A DNA stretch of 64,000 nt, taken from Thraustochytrium sp. TN22 (Eukaryota; Sar; Bigyra; Thraustochytrida; Thraustochytriidae). This document shows positions 38,519 through 48,731 of the stretch, one piece after another; positions within the stretch are counted from its first letter, which is position 1, and each line of letters begins with the position of its first letter. The translations under genes and the position numbers were made by a program. The notes beneath the pieces are model-generated. The model did no database searches. It was given only the letters and a program-made list of their open reading frames with translations, and was not told where the DNA came from. The DNA is taken from positions 49,907 through 113,906 of the forward strand of contig JABLUY010000113.1 in the NCBI GenBank assembly GCA_013306675.1, given 5' to 3'.

Positions 38519-40174
38519 ATGCGCGGCGTCGAGGTGCTCGGCCTTGTCCCTCGCGGGCGCGACCTGACGGCGGGCTACGCGAAGCTCGTCAAAAAGCAGC
38601 TGCGCAGCAAGTGGCGCGTCGACTGCGAGGACGAGTTCTCCGACCGCGTCTCGCACGTCGTGGCCTCGCTCCACGCCGGCGAGAATGACCTCATCGAGTG
38701 GGTGCTCGGCCCGGACAAGGCCGCCACGGCGGACGCGAGGGACCGTGACGAGGCGGCCGCTCGCCTCAACAAGCTTCCGGTGCGCACGCTTGCGTGGCTC
38801 CAGGAGCTCCACGCGCACGGGGAGCCGCCTGGCGATGTCACTGAGGAGATGGACTGGCGGCGCTGCAAGGCCAAGGCGGAACGGGAGGCGCGGGAGCTGC
38901 GAGACAAGGAGGAGCAGCGATCCAAAGAGGAGCAGCAAGAGCGACAGGAGCTGCTCGAGCAGCCGGCCCAGGGTCCGCACTCGCGCAAGAGGCCACGCGG
39001 CAACCCTCCGTTTGCGCGCAACTCTCGCATCACCGAGCCCCTGCAGGAGCTCGTTGACTTCTACGCGCTGATCAAGGACGAGTGGCGCGCCTACGCTTTC
39101 CAGCGCGCGCTCGATGTCATCCGCGCGCTCCCCTTTGAGATCCAGGACGCGGACGACCTCAAGCCATACAGACTCGTGGGCGAGTCGACGCGCGACCTCG
39201 TGCGCGAGCTGCTCGCCACTGGGTCCATGAAGCGCGCACAGGACGTGTGGACGCCCCGCGCCAGGACCGCGCAGGCGCTGTGCCGCGTGCACGGCATTGG
39301 ATTCCAGGCTGCCAACAAGCTCATCGACAAGGGCTTCACGTCGGTGCAGGCGCTGCGCGAGGATCCCTCCGAGCTGACGCCCGTGCAGCGCACCGGCCTG
39401 CAATACCTGGAGGATCTGCAGGAACGGATCCCGCGCGAGGAGGTTCGCGCCATCGGGGACGCTGTCGAGCTCGCCGCGCGCGCCTTGTGGCCCCGCAAGC
39501 GCATCGAGTTCGTGATCGGCGGCTCCTACCGACGCGGCTCCGTTGACTCCGGCGACGTTGACATCATCCTGTGCACGCCGGACGAGGCCGGTTGCCCGCC
39601 CATGAGCGCGCTTCTCGCCGACCTCTCCGCGCGAGGCCTGCTCGTGGCCGACCTATCTCGCGTCAAGGAGCTTCCGGAGAATGACGCAGGCCAGGTCGCG
39701 GAGCGACAGACCTACATGGGCATCTGCCGGCTCCCTGGCTGCAGCGTGTGCCGCCGTCTCGACATTAAAATCTACCCACGCGAGGAGTTTCCCTTCGCCC
39801 TCATTTACTTCACTGGCGACGACCACTTCAATCGCTCGCTACGTCACCTTGCTCGTTCGCGCAACCTCACGCTGAACGACGAGGGTATTTTCAAGGCCAT
39901 CATCAGCGGCCGAAATCGCCTCGCCAAAGCCGGCGAGCGCCTGGTGAACGACTGCCGCACCGAAGCGGACGTCTTTCACTTTCTTCACCTACCCTACCGG
40001 CCTCCGGACGACCGCCACGGTTTCAACCCTGACGTGCTGCGCATCCTCCACGCCGGCCACGACAAGGAGGACAGCTCCTTGCGTTCCCCGTCGCCGTCGG
40101 GTTCGCGCAGTACGGGTTCGCGCGGCACTCCGGGGCCTTCGCCTGCCAAGCGGCCTCGCATGAGCTCCGAGTAA
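38519..40174 (+). CDS. Family X DNA polymerase (Pol lambda-like)
   Basis: Predicted 551 residues. Acts in gap-filling during base excision repair and end joining in the nucleus. The N-terminal 75 residues resemble a BRCT domain (VEVLGLVPRGRDL, SDRVSHVVAS, then an IEWVLG helix). A charged linker with KRPRG follows. The 8-kDa domain (about 175-245) and the fingers helix-hairpin-helix (VHGIGFQAANKLIDKGF) precede the palm: GGSYRRGSVDSGDVDI with catalytic D346 and D348, and third aspartate D415 in LDIKIYP. The YFTG motif is at Y430-G433, followed by Asp434, where Pol lambda and mu have Ser. The thumb contains LNDEGIF and the end matches the family pattern FHFLHLPYRPP. Length and the presence of a BRCT favour Pol lambda over Pol beta. 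The C-terminal 35 residues are Ser/Pro-rich. Confidence 0.9.
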   Translation: MRGVEVLGLVPRGRDLTAGYAKLVKKQLRSKWRVDCEDEFSDRVSHVVASLHAGENDLIEWVLGPDKAATADARDRDEAAARLNKLPVRTLAWLQELHAHGEPPGDVTEEMDWRRCKAKAEREARELRDKEEQRSKEEQQERQELLEQPAQGPHSRKRPRGNPPFARNSRITEPLQELVDFYALIKDEWRAYAFQRALDVIRALPFEIQDADDLKPYRLVGESTRDLVRELLATGSMKRAQDVWTPRARTAQALCRVHGIGFQAANKLIDKGFTSVQALREDPSELTPVQRTGLQYLEDLQERIPREEVRAIGDAVELAARALWPRKRIEFVIGGSYRRGSVDSGDVDIILCTPDEAGCPPMSALLADLSARGLLVADLSRVKELPENDAGQVAERQTYMGICRLPGCSVCRRLDIKIYPREEFPFALIYFTGDDHFNRSLRHLARSRNLTLNDEGIFKAIISGRNRLAKAGERLVNDCRTEADVFHFLHLPYRPPDDRHGFNPDVLRILHAGHDKEDSSLRSPSPSGSRSTGSRGTPGPSPAKRPRMSSE

Positions 40175-40623
40175 CCTGCTCTTCAAGTTAACCCCCCTTT
40201 CTTGTTGTACTTGTTGTCCTCCACGAAAGCGAGTCACCTTGCAGCGTGACCCAGCTCAGCTGCTGGAATTGCGCAGGAGAAGGAGCACTGGCTGATGATG
40301 TCAACCTCCGCCTGCTCCTGCGAAACAACCTCCGCTTGTGCTCCCGACTGCAGGGCGGGGCCGTGCCGGGCAGGCAGGCTCGCCCGTGGCCCTTGATCGA
40401 AAGATTAGCTCCAAATTCCCTGCGCTTCTCCACTGCCGGTGGCAGCCCAAGGCACCGCAGACTTCGACTCGCATGTCAGGTTTGCAGTGAGCCCGCCCGC
40501 AGTGCCACGCACTGCCACTGGCAGTGACAGGCTGTGGTAAACGACCTGCCAGTGACAGCAGTGAACGCGACGCCGACGGTCGGTCCGTGGGACCAGTAGC
40601 TCGGCTCGCGGTCACCGTCCAAG
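40175..40623. promoter_or_regulatory. 5' region of the PHTF gene with inverted TGCCACTGGCA motifs
   Basis: A cluster at about 40497-40563 contains AGTGCCACGCACTGCCACTG with GCAGTGACAG, and a second CCTGCCAGTGACAGCAGTG. The unit CTGCCAxTGGCAG is near-palindromic. No gene is seen in the gap. Confidence 0.45.
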
Positions 40624-42435
40624 TTGAAGAGGGCCATGCGCCAAAGCCCCAACTGGCCGGCGCCTCCGCCTTCGGCCTCCCTCGCGCGCGCGGCGGGCGG
40701 CGGCGGCGGGCGCGGCGGACGGCTCAGGCGGCAGCCCGGCCCGCGGGCCCCGCGCCCGCAGCGGGCGGCGGTGGCGGCGGCGGCGGCGGCGAAAAGGCAG
40801 CTCGTGATGCTCATGGCGGCCGCCGCGGCCGAGGCGACGAGCGCGAGGCAGGACGGGGACAGCGAGCTGCGCGCGCAGGACAGGGCCGCGGCGGCGACGC
40901 TGGCGGACGTCATCTCCAGACCAGAGGCACTGGTCGAGCCGGAGCGCGCAGGCAACGAGAGCGAGGCGGCCGCGGCGCAGGGCGCAGCCGAGGCACAGGC
41001 GGCCGAGGCCGAGGAGGCCACGGCGGCGGCGGCGGCGGCGGCGACGACGGGCGCGTGGGACGAGGTGGACGCGGGCCGCGCAGGCTACACGGACCACACT
41101 GGCCACGTAGGCTACGCGGATCACGCGGGCCACGCCGGCCAGGACGGAAGCACCAGCGGTGTGGACGATGACTTGGACCTGCGTCAGTCCAGGAGCGTCA
41201 GCAGCATGTCGAGCTTCACTCCGGCGCAGCGCGACTTCCGGAGCGGATCCCTATCAGACGAGGAGGACAACGGTCGTGCAGAGGTGTACTCGCGCGCGCC
41301 GCAGGTGGCGCTGCGCGCGGTGCGCTCGCTCGAGAGTTTGGATCCCGGCGTGACGATCGGGCCGCGGTGCGTGGGCGAGACGCCACTGCGGCCGCTGAGC
41401 CAGCCGTCGAGCGTGGTGGACGACACCTCCACGGACGGCGAGGAGCTCTCCTCGCGGCGCAGCGAAGACAGCCGCACGCCGCCGGCCATGACGGGCGCAT
41501 CGCGCTTCGCAGCGCAGCGCTTCCCGCGCGACATTGCACCACGCTCGCGCCCGCAGAGCCTGGGCGCTGGGTCGCGCCTGGGCAGCCTGGGTGTCTCCGG
41601 CGTCGGCCTGCGGCTGGAAGACGAGGACGACTCGGACTTTGACCTTGGCTACGAGTCGAGTGCCAGCCCCAAGCTGCAGCGTGCCTTCGCCACGCCGAGC
41701 CCGCATGTGCTCGGCGGGCCCGACATGTTCGACTTCGACATCATGAAGCGCAAGACGCGCCTCAAGACCGGCAAGAAGCTGGACCGGCCCAGCGTGCGCA
41801 AGGGCCAGATGTGGTTCGTGCGCGTCGTGCTCTTCCCGCTCTTTTTGCCCTGGTGGTCAAGAGAGCTCAAGAAGCGTTACCTCTTCCTCAGCCTTGGTGT
41901 CTACCTTTCGCAGGCGCTGGCGACCTACATGCTGTGGGCCGCGCCGGAAGGTGTTTTTTCGGACGAGACGCGCTACGAGGCCGTGTCCGTGCTGATCCTC
42001 TTTTTCGTCGTCGCGTGCATGCTGGGCCACTGCGCAGCGGTGAGTAGCGCCGTGACGCAGGCAATTCAGAAGGAGCGCGAGAGCGCCGAGGAGCCGCCCA
42101 GCGCGAGCAGTACGGGCAGCGCCGGGAGCCTCTCGGGTCCGTCCATGAACCCTGGCCTGACCGGTGCGGGATCAGCACGCAGCACGGGCACCGGCGCAAG
42201 TTTCTCGCGCATGTCGGCCGGCGCTGGCGCCAGGGCCGCTGCTGCGCGCGCGGCCAACGGCGGCCGCGATGTGCGCCCATCCCGCACGGGCCACTTGTCC
42301 ACAGGGAGCATTAAGTACATCACCGAGGACGACTACGAGGATGAGGATGATGAGGAGGACGATTCAAGTGACGAGGACGGCGGTTCGCCGCCCGATGAGG
42401 ATGTCGTGCGTCCTGCGCGCATCGGCTTCGCGTCG

Positions 42436-42483
<48 letters not shown>

Positions 42484-44013
42484 CAACAAATGCAGCGCCG
42501 TCGCGACCAGGAGGCGCAGCGCCAGAGCTCGCAGGAACTCCGCATGCCGCGTCCCACCAAGGCGACAGACACACCAGTCGGCGCGTCGACCAGCGCCCGC
42601 AAGTATGCAGATGGTTCGCAGCAGCACGAGCCCGCGTCGCCCCTGCCCGGCCCACCCTCGACGCGGGAGCCAGCCACTGCGCCGGCCGGCCCGCGCGTTC
42701 GCATCAACCTGGAGGGGACTTCGCGGGCCTCCTCGCTGCCCGGGCGCAGCTTCAGCCAGGGGGATGCCGGGGGGTCGCGGTCGGCCCGGAGCCCAGTCGC
42801 TCAGGCACGCCCACAGCCGCTGCCTCTTGGGTTGAGTGGCCACACCCTTGCCAAGACCTCCTCGGTGCGCAGCCTGCTCTGGTCCTCGGCCGGCCCCGAG
42901 GAGAGTACGCTGTCCGTGACGGAGGTGCGCAACCGCATCTACGAGCGCATCGCGCACAGCTCGCCAAACCTGACGTACCTGCGCTTCGCGCACATCGCCG
43001 TGGTGGTGCTCGCACTCATCCCAACGTTTTTCCGTGTCGGCAAGAGCTTCCTGCCCGTCTTGTGCTGGCTTGCGGACGAGCCCGTCGCTGAGCCGCTCAT
43101 GATGGCGGCAGGGGGCTTTGGCTACCTGCTCAGTGGCCGCCTGTGCACTGCCGCCTTGCCCGCGGTGGCGCAGGATGGAATGGACCCGCAGGACGACCCG
43201 CTCGTGTGCTACCTCACGGACCAGGAGCGCTGCGAGCACACCTTCGCGGAGGCGCTAGCCAAGGCCCTCATGCGCCAGGCGGACGCGCGCGCGAGCTTCA
43301 TCGCGATGTCCAGCATGCTGGCCACGGTCTTTCTGCTTTACATCTTCTTCCAGTTCGTGGTGATCGCCGAGGAGGCCTTCCGGCGCCGCCTGCTGTACGC
43401 CAAGTACTTTGCGAAGCTCACCTCGTCGCGGCGCGCGCAAAAGGCCAGACTGCCGCACTTCCGGCTCAACCGCGTCAACCACATCCGCGTGTGGCTCGAC
43501 CTGCGCAACGATCCGCGCGAGGCGCACAACTCGAGCTACCAGTTCGGCGACGCCGCGGCCAACACGCTCGTGGTCGTCACGCTCGTCGTGGCGGCGCACG
43601 TCTGCATACGGCTCTTCTCTGGCGCCTGGGACGTGCAGCGCATCGACGACTGGGCCACCCTGCTCTATGCCGGAGCGTTGAGTATCTACGTCTATCGCTT
43701 CATGAATCTCGCCAGCGAGACGCAGAAAAAGTACAACGCCAGCGCGCGTATCCTGTACACAGAGCAACTCAATATCTACATCCGCATCTTCGCGGACCCG
43801 CGCAGCAACAAGGACGAGCTCATCGCCTGCAACAACATGATCAAGATCGCCATTAAGCTGCTCTCCTCCGAGAACAAGTCCGGCAAGGACGCCTACAAGG
43901 CCATCCTGCTCAATCCGGTGGTCTACAACCTCTTCCGCGTCACCATCCTCTCTGCCATGGGCACCATGTCGTCCGACGTCCTCGGCTTCAAGGTGCGCCT
44001 GTGGAAGATCTGA
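40624..44013 (+). CDS. PHTF: PHTF-like multi-pass membrane protein
   Basis: Predicted up to 1129 residues. The conserved PHTF region begins near residue 390: KGQMWFVRVVLFPLFLPWW, then a hydrophobic segment and LGVYLSQALATYMLW. The C-terminal half has several transmembrane segments (about 790-812, 900-925, 985-1005, 1020-1035). It ends with the strongest family signature: NNMIKIAIKLL, LLNPVVYNLFRVTILSAMG and SDVLGFKVRLWK. Animal PHTF1/2, once named putative homeodomain transcription factors, are ER membrane proteins of unclear function. The middle shows SVTEVRNRIYERIAHSSPNL. The N-terminal 380 residues are Ala-rich then Ser/Asp-rich and poorly conserved, so the first Met is uncertain. A (CAG)n/(CAA)n tract at about 42439-42489 encodes about 18 Gln. 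Confidence 0.85.
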
Positions 44014-44183
44014 TATGGCTCACGTCAGTGAAATTTGGTCTGCCCGGAGACGAGCGGACCGGTCCGGTCAACGTAGCAGGCACGCTGCCCTTTTCAGCCT
44101 ACCTGCCAGTGTATTGAACATGCCTTTCTCTCTTCACTTCTCTGCAGAACAAAAATGAACAAAATGAGAATCTTCCATCATCG

Positions 44184-46337
44184 TCATTGCGGGCTTGTGG
44201 CCCCGTTCATTCGTGGCTGCTTCGCAGGCGATTGCTGCTGCGAGAGCTCCCATAGCTCGTCGTACTTGCGCTTGAGCGATTGATACTTGCCCTCAATCGC
44301 CTTCTTCTCTCGCTGGTACGCATGGCGCTCCTCCTCGTGAATCATAACCTGCCCTTTGGCAGTCGCCTTGTACATGCTCACCTCTGCCCGGAGCTCATGG
44401 ATCTCGGCATGAAGGGCGTCCAGCTCCGTGCTGCCGGGCGAGGCCGGCCCGGGCATTCGCAACATTTCCACCTCGGAGCGCAGAGCGTCGTTCTGCTTTC
44501 GGAGTGTCGCCAGCTCGAGGGCTCTTCTTGCCGCGTCCGCCTGGAGCCTTTCGACGTCCGAGCTGGCGGCCACGAGGTGCGCGAGGGCCTCAAGGACGCT
44601 CTTTGCTCCGGGCTTTAAGGTCTCGGGAAGCGCGTCAAGTGCAGACGCAGGAGGGATGACCAACGCCGGCGCCGGCCGCGTGTGGTGCTTCCCACTTGGG
44701 GTTGCAGAGGGGGCAGATTCTTGGCCCGCCAGGGATGGACTGGACCGCATCGATGAGCGCCCGAGGTTGGCGGCGCGCTCGGAGACGTCTCGCGCTATAC
44801 CTGAGGGCCTCTCCGGGCCCTCCGTGGGCTGCGCCGCGGGCGGCGTGGAGGGCGCCTCTAACGCCGCCTCGCCATTTGCCGGGGCGCGAGGAGACGTTGA
44901 GGGAGCGACAAGCGGCGCGGCCGGAGGCGGAGATGCCGTAGACCTCGAATAAGACGAGGACGAGGCGCGTCCGGGCCTGGGCCCAAGACGTCGAAGGATG
45001 ATCGAGCCACGCATGGAGGGTCGGCCCTTGGCGGTCTCGGTGAAGGTGAAGCCTTCTCCAAGTTCGGCCGAGATGGGATTACTCTCGTCGGCCTCAATGG
45101 AGCGAAGCGCCTTCGAAAGACCGCCGCCGAGCGCCTCGATGGCGCTCACGAGCTTGGGATTGCTGACCCCGGGCGCTGCTTTGGTGGTTTCAAAGTTGGG
45201 GGCCCCATTCAAGGCCAGCTTGACCCGCACGCTTCCTTTGCCTTGTTCGTGGGGCTCAAACCGGAGTTCCGCCGAGGTCCAGGAGCTGGAAATCTCCGTG
45301 ACGTTCTTCTCGAACCCCCGCACGGCCTTGCCCAGCACACTAGCCGCCTGCTTGGCATCCGGAGTAGGCTGCTTCCGGTCCGGAGACTGCGGGCGGGTCT
45401 CGCGCGACGGCGTGGTGCTCTCGTCGACCATCTGCACGGACGCCTCCCCGTCGGACTCCTCGGATGAGTCCACCGTGTCGGATGGCTTGGAGCTTCTGTA
45501 GGAACCAGCGCGCCGCCGCCCGCCGCTTCCATTCTGAGCCGCCTGGGCGGGCGGCTTTTGGGTCTCCTCGTCCCTGGACGTTGTTGCCCGTTGTCCTCGC
45601 TGCCTGCCCTTTGCGGCTCGGCCCCTCTTTTCGTTTTGACCGCCACGCTCTCCTCCAGTCGTCATGGCATCCTCGTAGGATGCATTCTCGGATGCATCCT
45701 CATAAGCATCATCGGATGCGTCCTCATCATCCTTGTCGTTCTCGTCGTCGTCGCTGGGATCCTCCGTGTAGTTTACCCCGGCTGACGCCCCCCTTACCCG
45801 TCGGCGTACAGGCCCCGCGGGAGGGCTCATCTCCTCCAGCCCTGAGACACCGAAGTCGTCCGCGTCGTCCTTGGCGTTGGCTTTAGCAGCGGTACCCCTT
45901 CTTCCCTTGCCGTGCGCGGTCTTGGGCGTCTGGCCTGCCGTGGCCTTCGTCTGTGCTATGACCTCCTCGCGTTCCTCGCCAAGGTCGTCCTGCTGCGAAT
46001 CGCGCTTCCGGTCTAACGCAACGTCAGCAGCGTCGGCCATCCCAGCCAGCTGATCAGCAGCGTCGTCCTCGCCATCCACCTTGCCCTCGTCCTCGCTCCG
46101 CGTCTTGGCGGCGCTCGCCAGCTGCGGATCCTTGGCGGTGCCCTCGTCCTCGGCGTCCTCGTCCTCGTCCTCGGACATGTGCAGGTCCACCACGGACTGC
46201 TGCGGCTGCTTTGACGCCGCGGTGTCCGAGACGGCGCCCATGCTCTCCGCCGCCGCTGCCACTGCCGCCGCCGCCGCCGCCGCCGCCGCCGCCCTGGCCG
46301 AGCGCGCTTGTTGATGTGTGGTCTGCTCTCTCTCCAA
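44184..46337 (-). CDS. Acidic coiled-coil protein, window paralogue family member 2
   Basis: Predicted 717 residues; no known family. The first 325 residues are acidic, Ser/Asp/Glu-rich with basic islands (KRGRAAKGRQRGQR) that could be nuclear signals. The shared central domain spans about 325-465: W353 in SSSWTSAELRF, GKGSVRVKLALNG, a helix (LVSAIEALGGGLSKALRSIE), ESNP, and RGSIILRR at its end. A Ser/Ala/Pro-rich linker follows, then a coiled coil (about 585-695) and a basic end (SPAKQPR). It lies convergent to the PHTF gene with a 170-bp gap. The same layout occurs at 34457-36250, 57675-59531 and 60105-61493. Confidence 0.7.
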   Translation of the reverse strand: MEREQTTHQQARSARAAAAAAAAAAVAAAAESMGAVSDTAASKQPQQSVVDLHMSEDEDEDAEDEGTAKDPQLASAAKTRSEDEGKVDGEDDAADQLAGMADAADVALDRKRDSQQDDLGEEREEVIAQTKATAGQTPKTAHGKGRRGTAAKANAKDDADDFGVSGLEEMSPPAGPVRRRVRGASAGVNYTEDPSDDDENDKDDEDASDDAYEDASENASYEDAMTTGGERGGQNEKRGRAAKGRQRGQRATTSRDEETQKPPAQAAQNGSGGRRRAGSYRSSKPSDTVDSSEESDGEASVQMVDESTTPSRETRPQSPDRKQPTPDAKQAASVLGKAVRGFEKNVTEISSSWTSAELRFEPHEQGKGSVRVKLALNGAPNFETTKAAPGVSNPKLVSAIEALGGGLSKALRSIEADESNPISAELGEGFTFTETAKGRPSMRGSIILRRLGPRPGRASSSSYSRSTASPPPAAPLVAPSTSPRAPANGEAALEAPSTPPAAQPTEGPERPSGIARDVSERAANLGRSSMRSSPSLAGQESAPSATPSGKHHTRPAPALVIPPASALDALPETLKPGAKSVLEALAHLVAASSDVERLQADAARRALELATLRKQNDALRSEVEMLRMPGPASPGSTELDALHAEIHELRAEVSMYKATAKGQVMIHEEERHAYQREKKAIEGKYQSLKRKYDELWELSQQQSPAKQPRMNGATSPQ

Positions 46338-46735
46338 GTCTCTCTCTCTCTCGCAGTGACTAGTAGTAACTACCTACGTCGGCGCCGGCGCAGCTCGAGT
46401 TTGCAGTGGGAGCGCGCGACGGGGAACGGCGCGCGCTCGGGGCGAGAGCCTCTGAGAGAGGGCTACTCGGAGGCGAGCGAGGCAGAGTCCGCCAGCTTCT
46501 CTTGTCAATTCTGCTTTAAAAATGCCGCAACAGCTTGACACACTCGATCACGGTCCATTCTGTCTGCCCAATGGCGGCCGCGCTCCCGCCGCGCTCCCGC
46601 AGCAGTAACTTATACCAGCATGACGGTCTGAGGACGTGAGGGCGCAAGGAAGCTCGCAGGTGTAATCAGGTTTACGTACATCATCAAGAGACAGGTGTCG
46701 AGGTCGCCTGCCAGCCAGCCAGCTCACTCACTCAC
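46338..46735. promoter_or_regulatory. 5' region of the paralogue-family gene / 3' end of the TBC gene
   Basis: Contains a TCTC microsatellite (about 46331-46354), ACTAGTAGTAACTAC (about 46359-46373), CTTTAAAAATG (about 46513-46523) as the most TATA-like stretch, and an ACTC run (about 46723-46742) at the TBC stop codon. Confidence 0.4.
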
Positions 46736-48178
46736 TCACTCGACGCTGGCGAGCTTGCCGTAGGCAAGGGAGGCGGCGTCGACGAGGAGCGTTTCGGTAT
46801 TGGGGTCGGCGCCAGCGGCTTGGACACGGCGGAGAAACGAGTCGAAGAAGGAAGGCGAGCGCGGGCTCTCGGCCTCGTTGGTGAAGATGGTGGTGGCCGG
46901 GCTGGGCAGCGTGAGGTCGTCGCGGAAAGCGCTGCCGATGCTGGAGCGTCTCCTGTTGGGGCGGTCCGCCGCAGCCAAGGAGGAGAGCAGCGGCGTGCCG
47001 CCCTCGTCCTCGGCCCCCTCATCCTCCGCTTCGAGGCGCTGCAGGGTGGCGGGCGTCAGCGCGGGCGACTCGTAGCCCTCGCTCTGGCCGACGGCGAGCG
47101 CGACGCGACGCGCCTCCTCCGGCTCGAGGCGGAGGCCGTCGGCGACGCTGGAGAGATTGCTGGGCGGGCGCTCCGCCGTGGCGCGCAAGACGCCGGCGGC
47201 ACGTTCAAAGTCGGCCACGAGCAATTCGTCCAGGTTGATTTCAAAGAAGGCCAGCCCATGCTTGAAGATGGCGTCCCAGCCCTGCTCGAAGAAGCGGTCC
47301 CAGATCTTGGCGAGCGGCACGAAGGGCACCATGTAGGAGAAGAGCGTGACGATCCAGTTCTGTGAGTAAAAGAGCGGCTCGAGCCCGATCGCCTCGAAGT
47401 GCAGCGCGAGCGACGGGTGGCGCACCTGTAGGAATTGCTCAAGCAGGTCGGTGAACCGCCGCAGATTTGGCAGGCCCTCTTGGAAGACGTTGACAAGGCG
47501 GTACTTGGGTGCTTCCATCATGTACCTGAGCAGCAGAAAGGTCTTGTCCTCGGCGCCGCGCATGTGCAGCAGCACGTTGGCCGCTAAAAAATTCATGCCC
47601 TGGACGTAGCCGGTCTCTGGGTAGGCAATGGCGATGGCGCGAAGGATGCGGCCCAGCGCGCCGCGCACGTCCGTGTTAGCGAAGAAGTCCACGTCCGGGT
47701 AGGTGCGCGGCAGGTCGCGCTCGATCTGCTCCAGGGTCTCCACCATGAAGGGCGTGGCGGCGCTTCGCCGCGCGCACAGGGCCTCCACGATGATGTTGGG
47801 TTTGAAGGAGGTGAAGGCCTCCAGCTGCGCCGCGTTAGCGATCTCCCACGCCGGGTCCACCACCGGCAGCCGCACCTCTCGAGACGCCATGCGTAGCCAG
47901 GCGTCGCCGCGCCGCTCTAGCTCGCGGGGAACCAGCTTGCGGCGCTCCTCTTGGCTCGACACGCGCGGCTTGAGGTTCGATCGAAAGTGCGCCGGCTCTG
48001 GCGACCCGCGGTACATGGACCCTGCCGGCGTCGGCGTCGGCGACGGAGACGTCGCCAGCATGCCTCTGTTTTTCGCTGCTGCCGCGACGCGGCTCTCGTC
48101 CTCGTCCACGGCCACGGCCAGAGACCCGACCAGCAGGCCTGCGGCCGCAGCCTCGCCGTCGCGCGCCGAGAACGTCAT
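46736..48178 (-). CDS. TBC-domain Rab GTPase-activating protein
   Basis: Predicted 480 residues from ATG 48178. The TBC domain spans about 130-350 and accelerates GTP hydrolysis on Rab proteins in membrane traffic. The arginine finger is R158 in IERDLPRTYPD and the glutamine finger is Q193 in YVQGMNFLAA, so the dual-finger mechanism is intact. Further family features are MMEAPKYRLVNVF, LFYSQNWIVTLFSYMVPF and IWDRFFEQGWDAIFKHGLAFF. The ends are disordered. A hAT transposon inserted 41 bp upstream of ATG 48178. The transposon's terminal repeat supplies an in-frame ATG at 48226, which would add 16 residues (MSAPADRGGARRGRRR). Any longer frame continues into the transposon. I take 48178 as the ancestral start. 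Confidence 0.88.
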   Translation of the reverse strand: MTFSARDGEAAAAGLLVGSLAVAVDEDESRVAAAAKNRGMLATSPSPTPTPAGSMYRGSPEPAHFRSNLKPRVSSQEERRKLVPRELERRGDAWLRMASREVRLPVVDPAWEIANAAQLEAFTSFKPNIIVEALCARRSAATPFMVETLEQIERDLPRTYPDVDFFANTDVRGALGRILRAIAIAYPETGYVQGMNFLAANVLLHMRGAEDKTFLLLRYMMEAPKYRLVNVFQEGLPNLRRFTDLLEQFLQVRHPSLALHFEAIGLEPLFYSQNWIVTLFSYMVPFVPLAKIWDRFFEQGWDAIFKHGLAFFEINLDELLVADFERAAGVLRATAERPPSNLSSVADGLRLEPEEARRVALAVGQSEGYESPALTPATLQRLEAEDEGAEDEGGTPLLSSLAAADRPNRRRSSIGSAFRDDLTLPSPATTIFTNEAESPRSPSFFDSFLRRVQAAGADPNTETLLVDAASLAYGKLASVE

Positions 48179-48211
48179 TCTGCGCCGTCCGCGCCGCGCG
48201 CCGCCTCTGTC

Positions 48212-48219
48212 TGCAGGAG
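48212..48219. repeat. 8-bp target site duplication, left copy
   Basis: TGCAGGAG immediately precedes the left terminal repeat of the hAT element. The identical octamer follows the right end at 52464-52471. Eight base pairs is the duplication length typical of hAT transposases. Confidence 0.93.
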
Positions 48220-48237
48220 CAGACATCACTAGTTGTT
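48220..48237 (+). repeat. hAT left terminal inverted repeat
   Basis: CAGACATCACTAGTTGTT. Pairs with the right end at 15 of 18 positions; the first eight bases are identical. Confidence 0.9.
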
Positions 48238-48731
48238 GAACCTTTCCGTCTGTGATAATCCTACCGGACTTGTTTATCCAGGTTTGTCCGACTCCGTCCG
48301 CTTCATGACAGAAGGGGAAGGATATACTTTCCCGGACCTGGTCGTGGAAAGACGCGGAAAGATTGTCGAGGCGCCGAGTCTTGGGTTGGACGCACTCGGA
48401 CGGAAGCTGTGGGCATTGGCTGTGGATAAGTCGGAATTCCGGAACTTCTGGTCCAATGACGAAAGTCCGGGGCCGGTGGTTGAGCTGCGGCGCTGCGACG
48501 CTGCGGCTGGTGGTTAAGCTCAGCCTGCAAACCGTCAAAGGCGTCGCGGCAGCCGCGTCTGCAGCGGCGGTGGCGGTGGCGGCGGCGGTGACGGCGGCGG
48601 CGGCGGTGGCGGTGGCGGTGGCGGCGGCAGCGGCTGCGACAGCAGCGGGGCCGCAGGCTGAGGCGCCGATGGGTACATGCGGAGCCCAGTCCGTGGTTGC
48701 ACTGGTTGGCTCAACCTCGACTCCAAGACCG

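Noticed and set aside
37925-39403. 492-codon minus-strand frame opposite the Pol X gene
   Set aside because: Antisense to conserved Pol X domains; no motif.
48233-48517. Small plus-strand frame at the left end of the hAT element
   Set aside because: Lies in the subterminal region; no similarity to a known protein is apparent and it overlaps repeated motifs shared with the other end.
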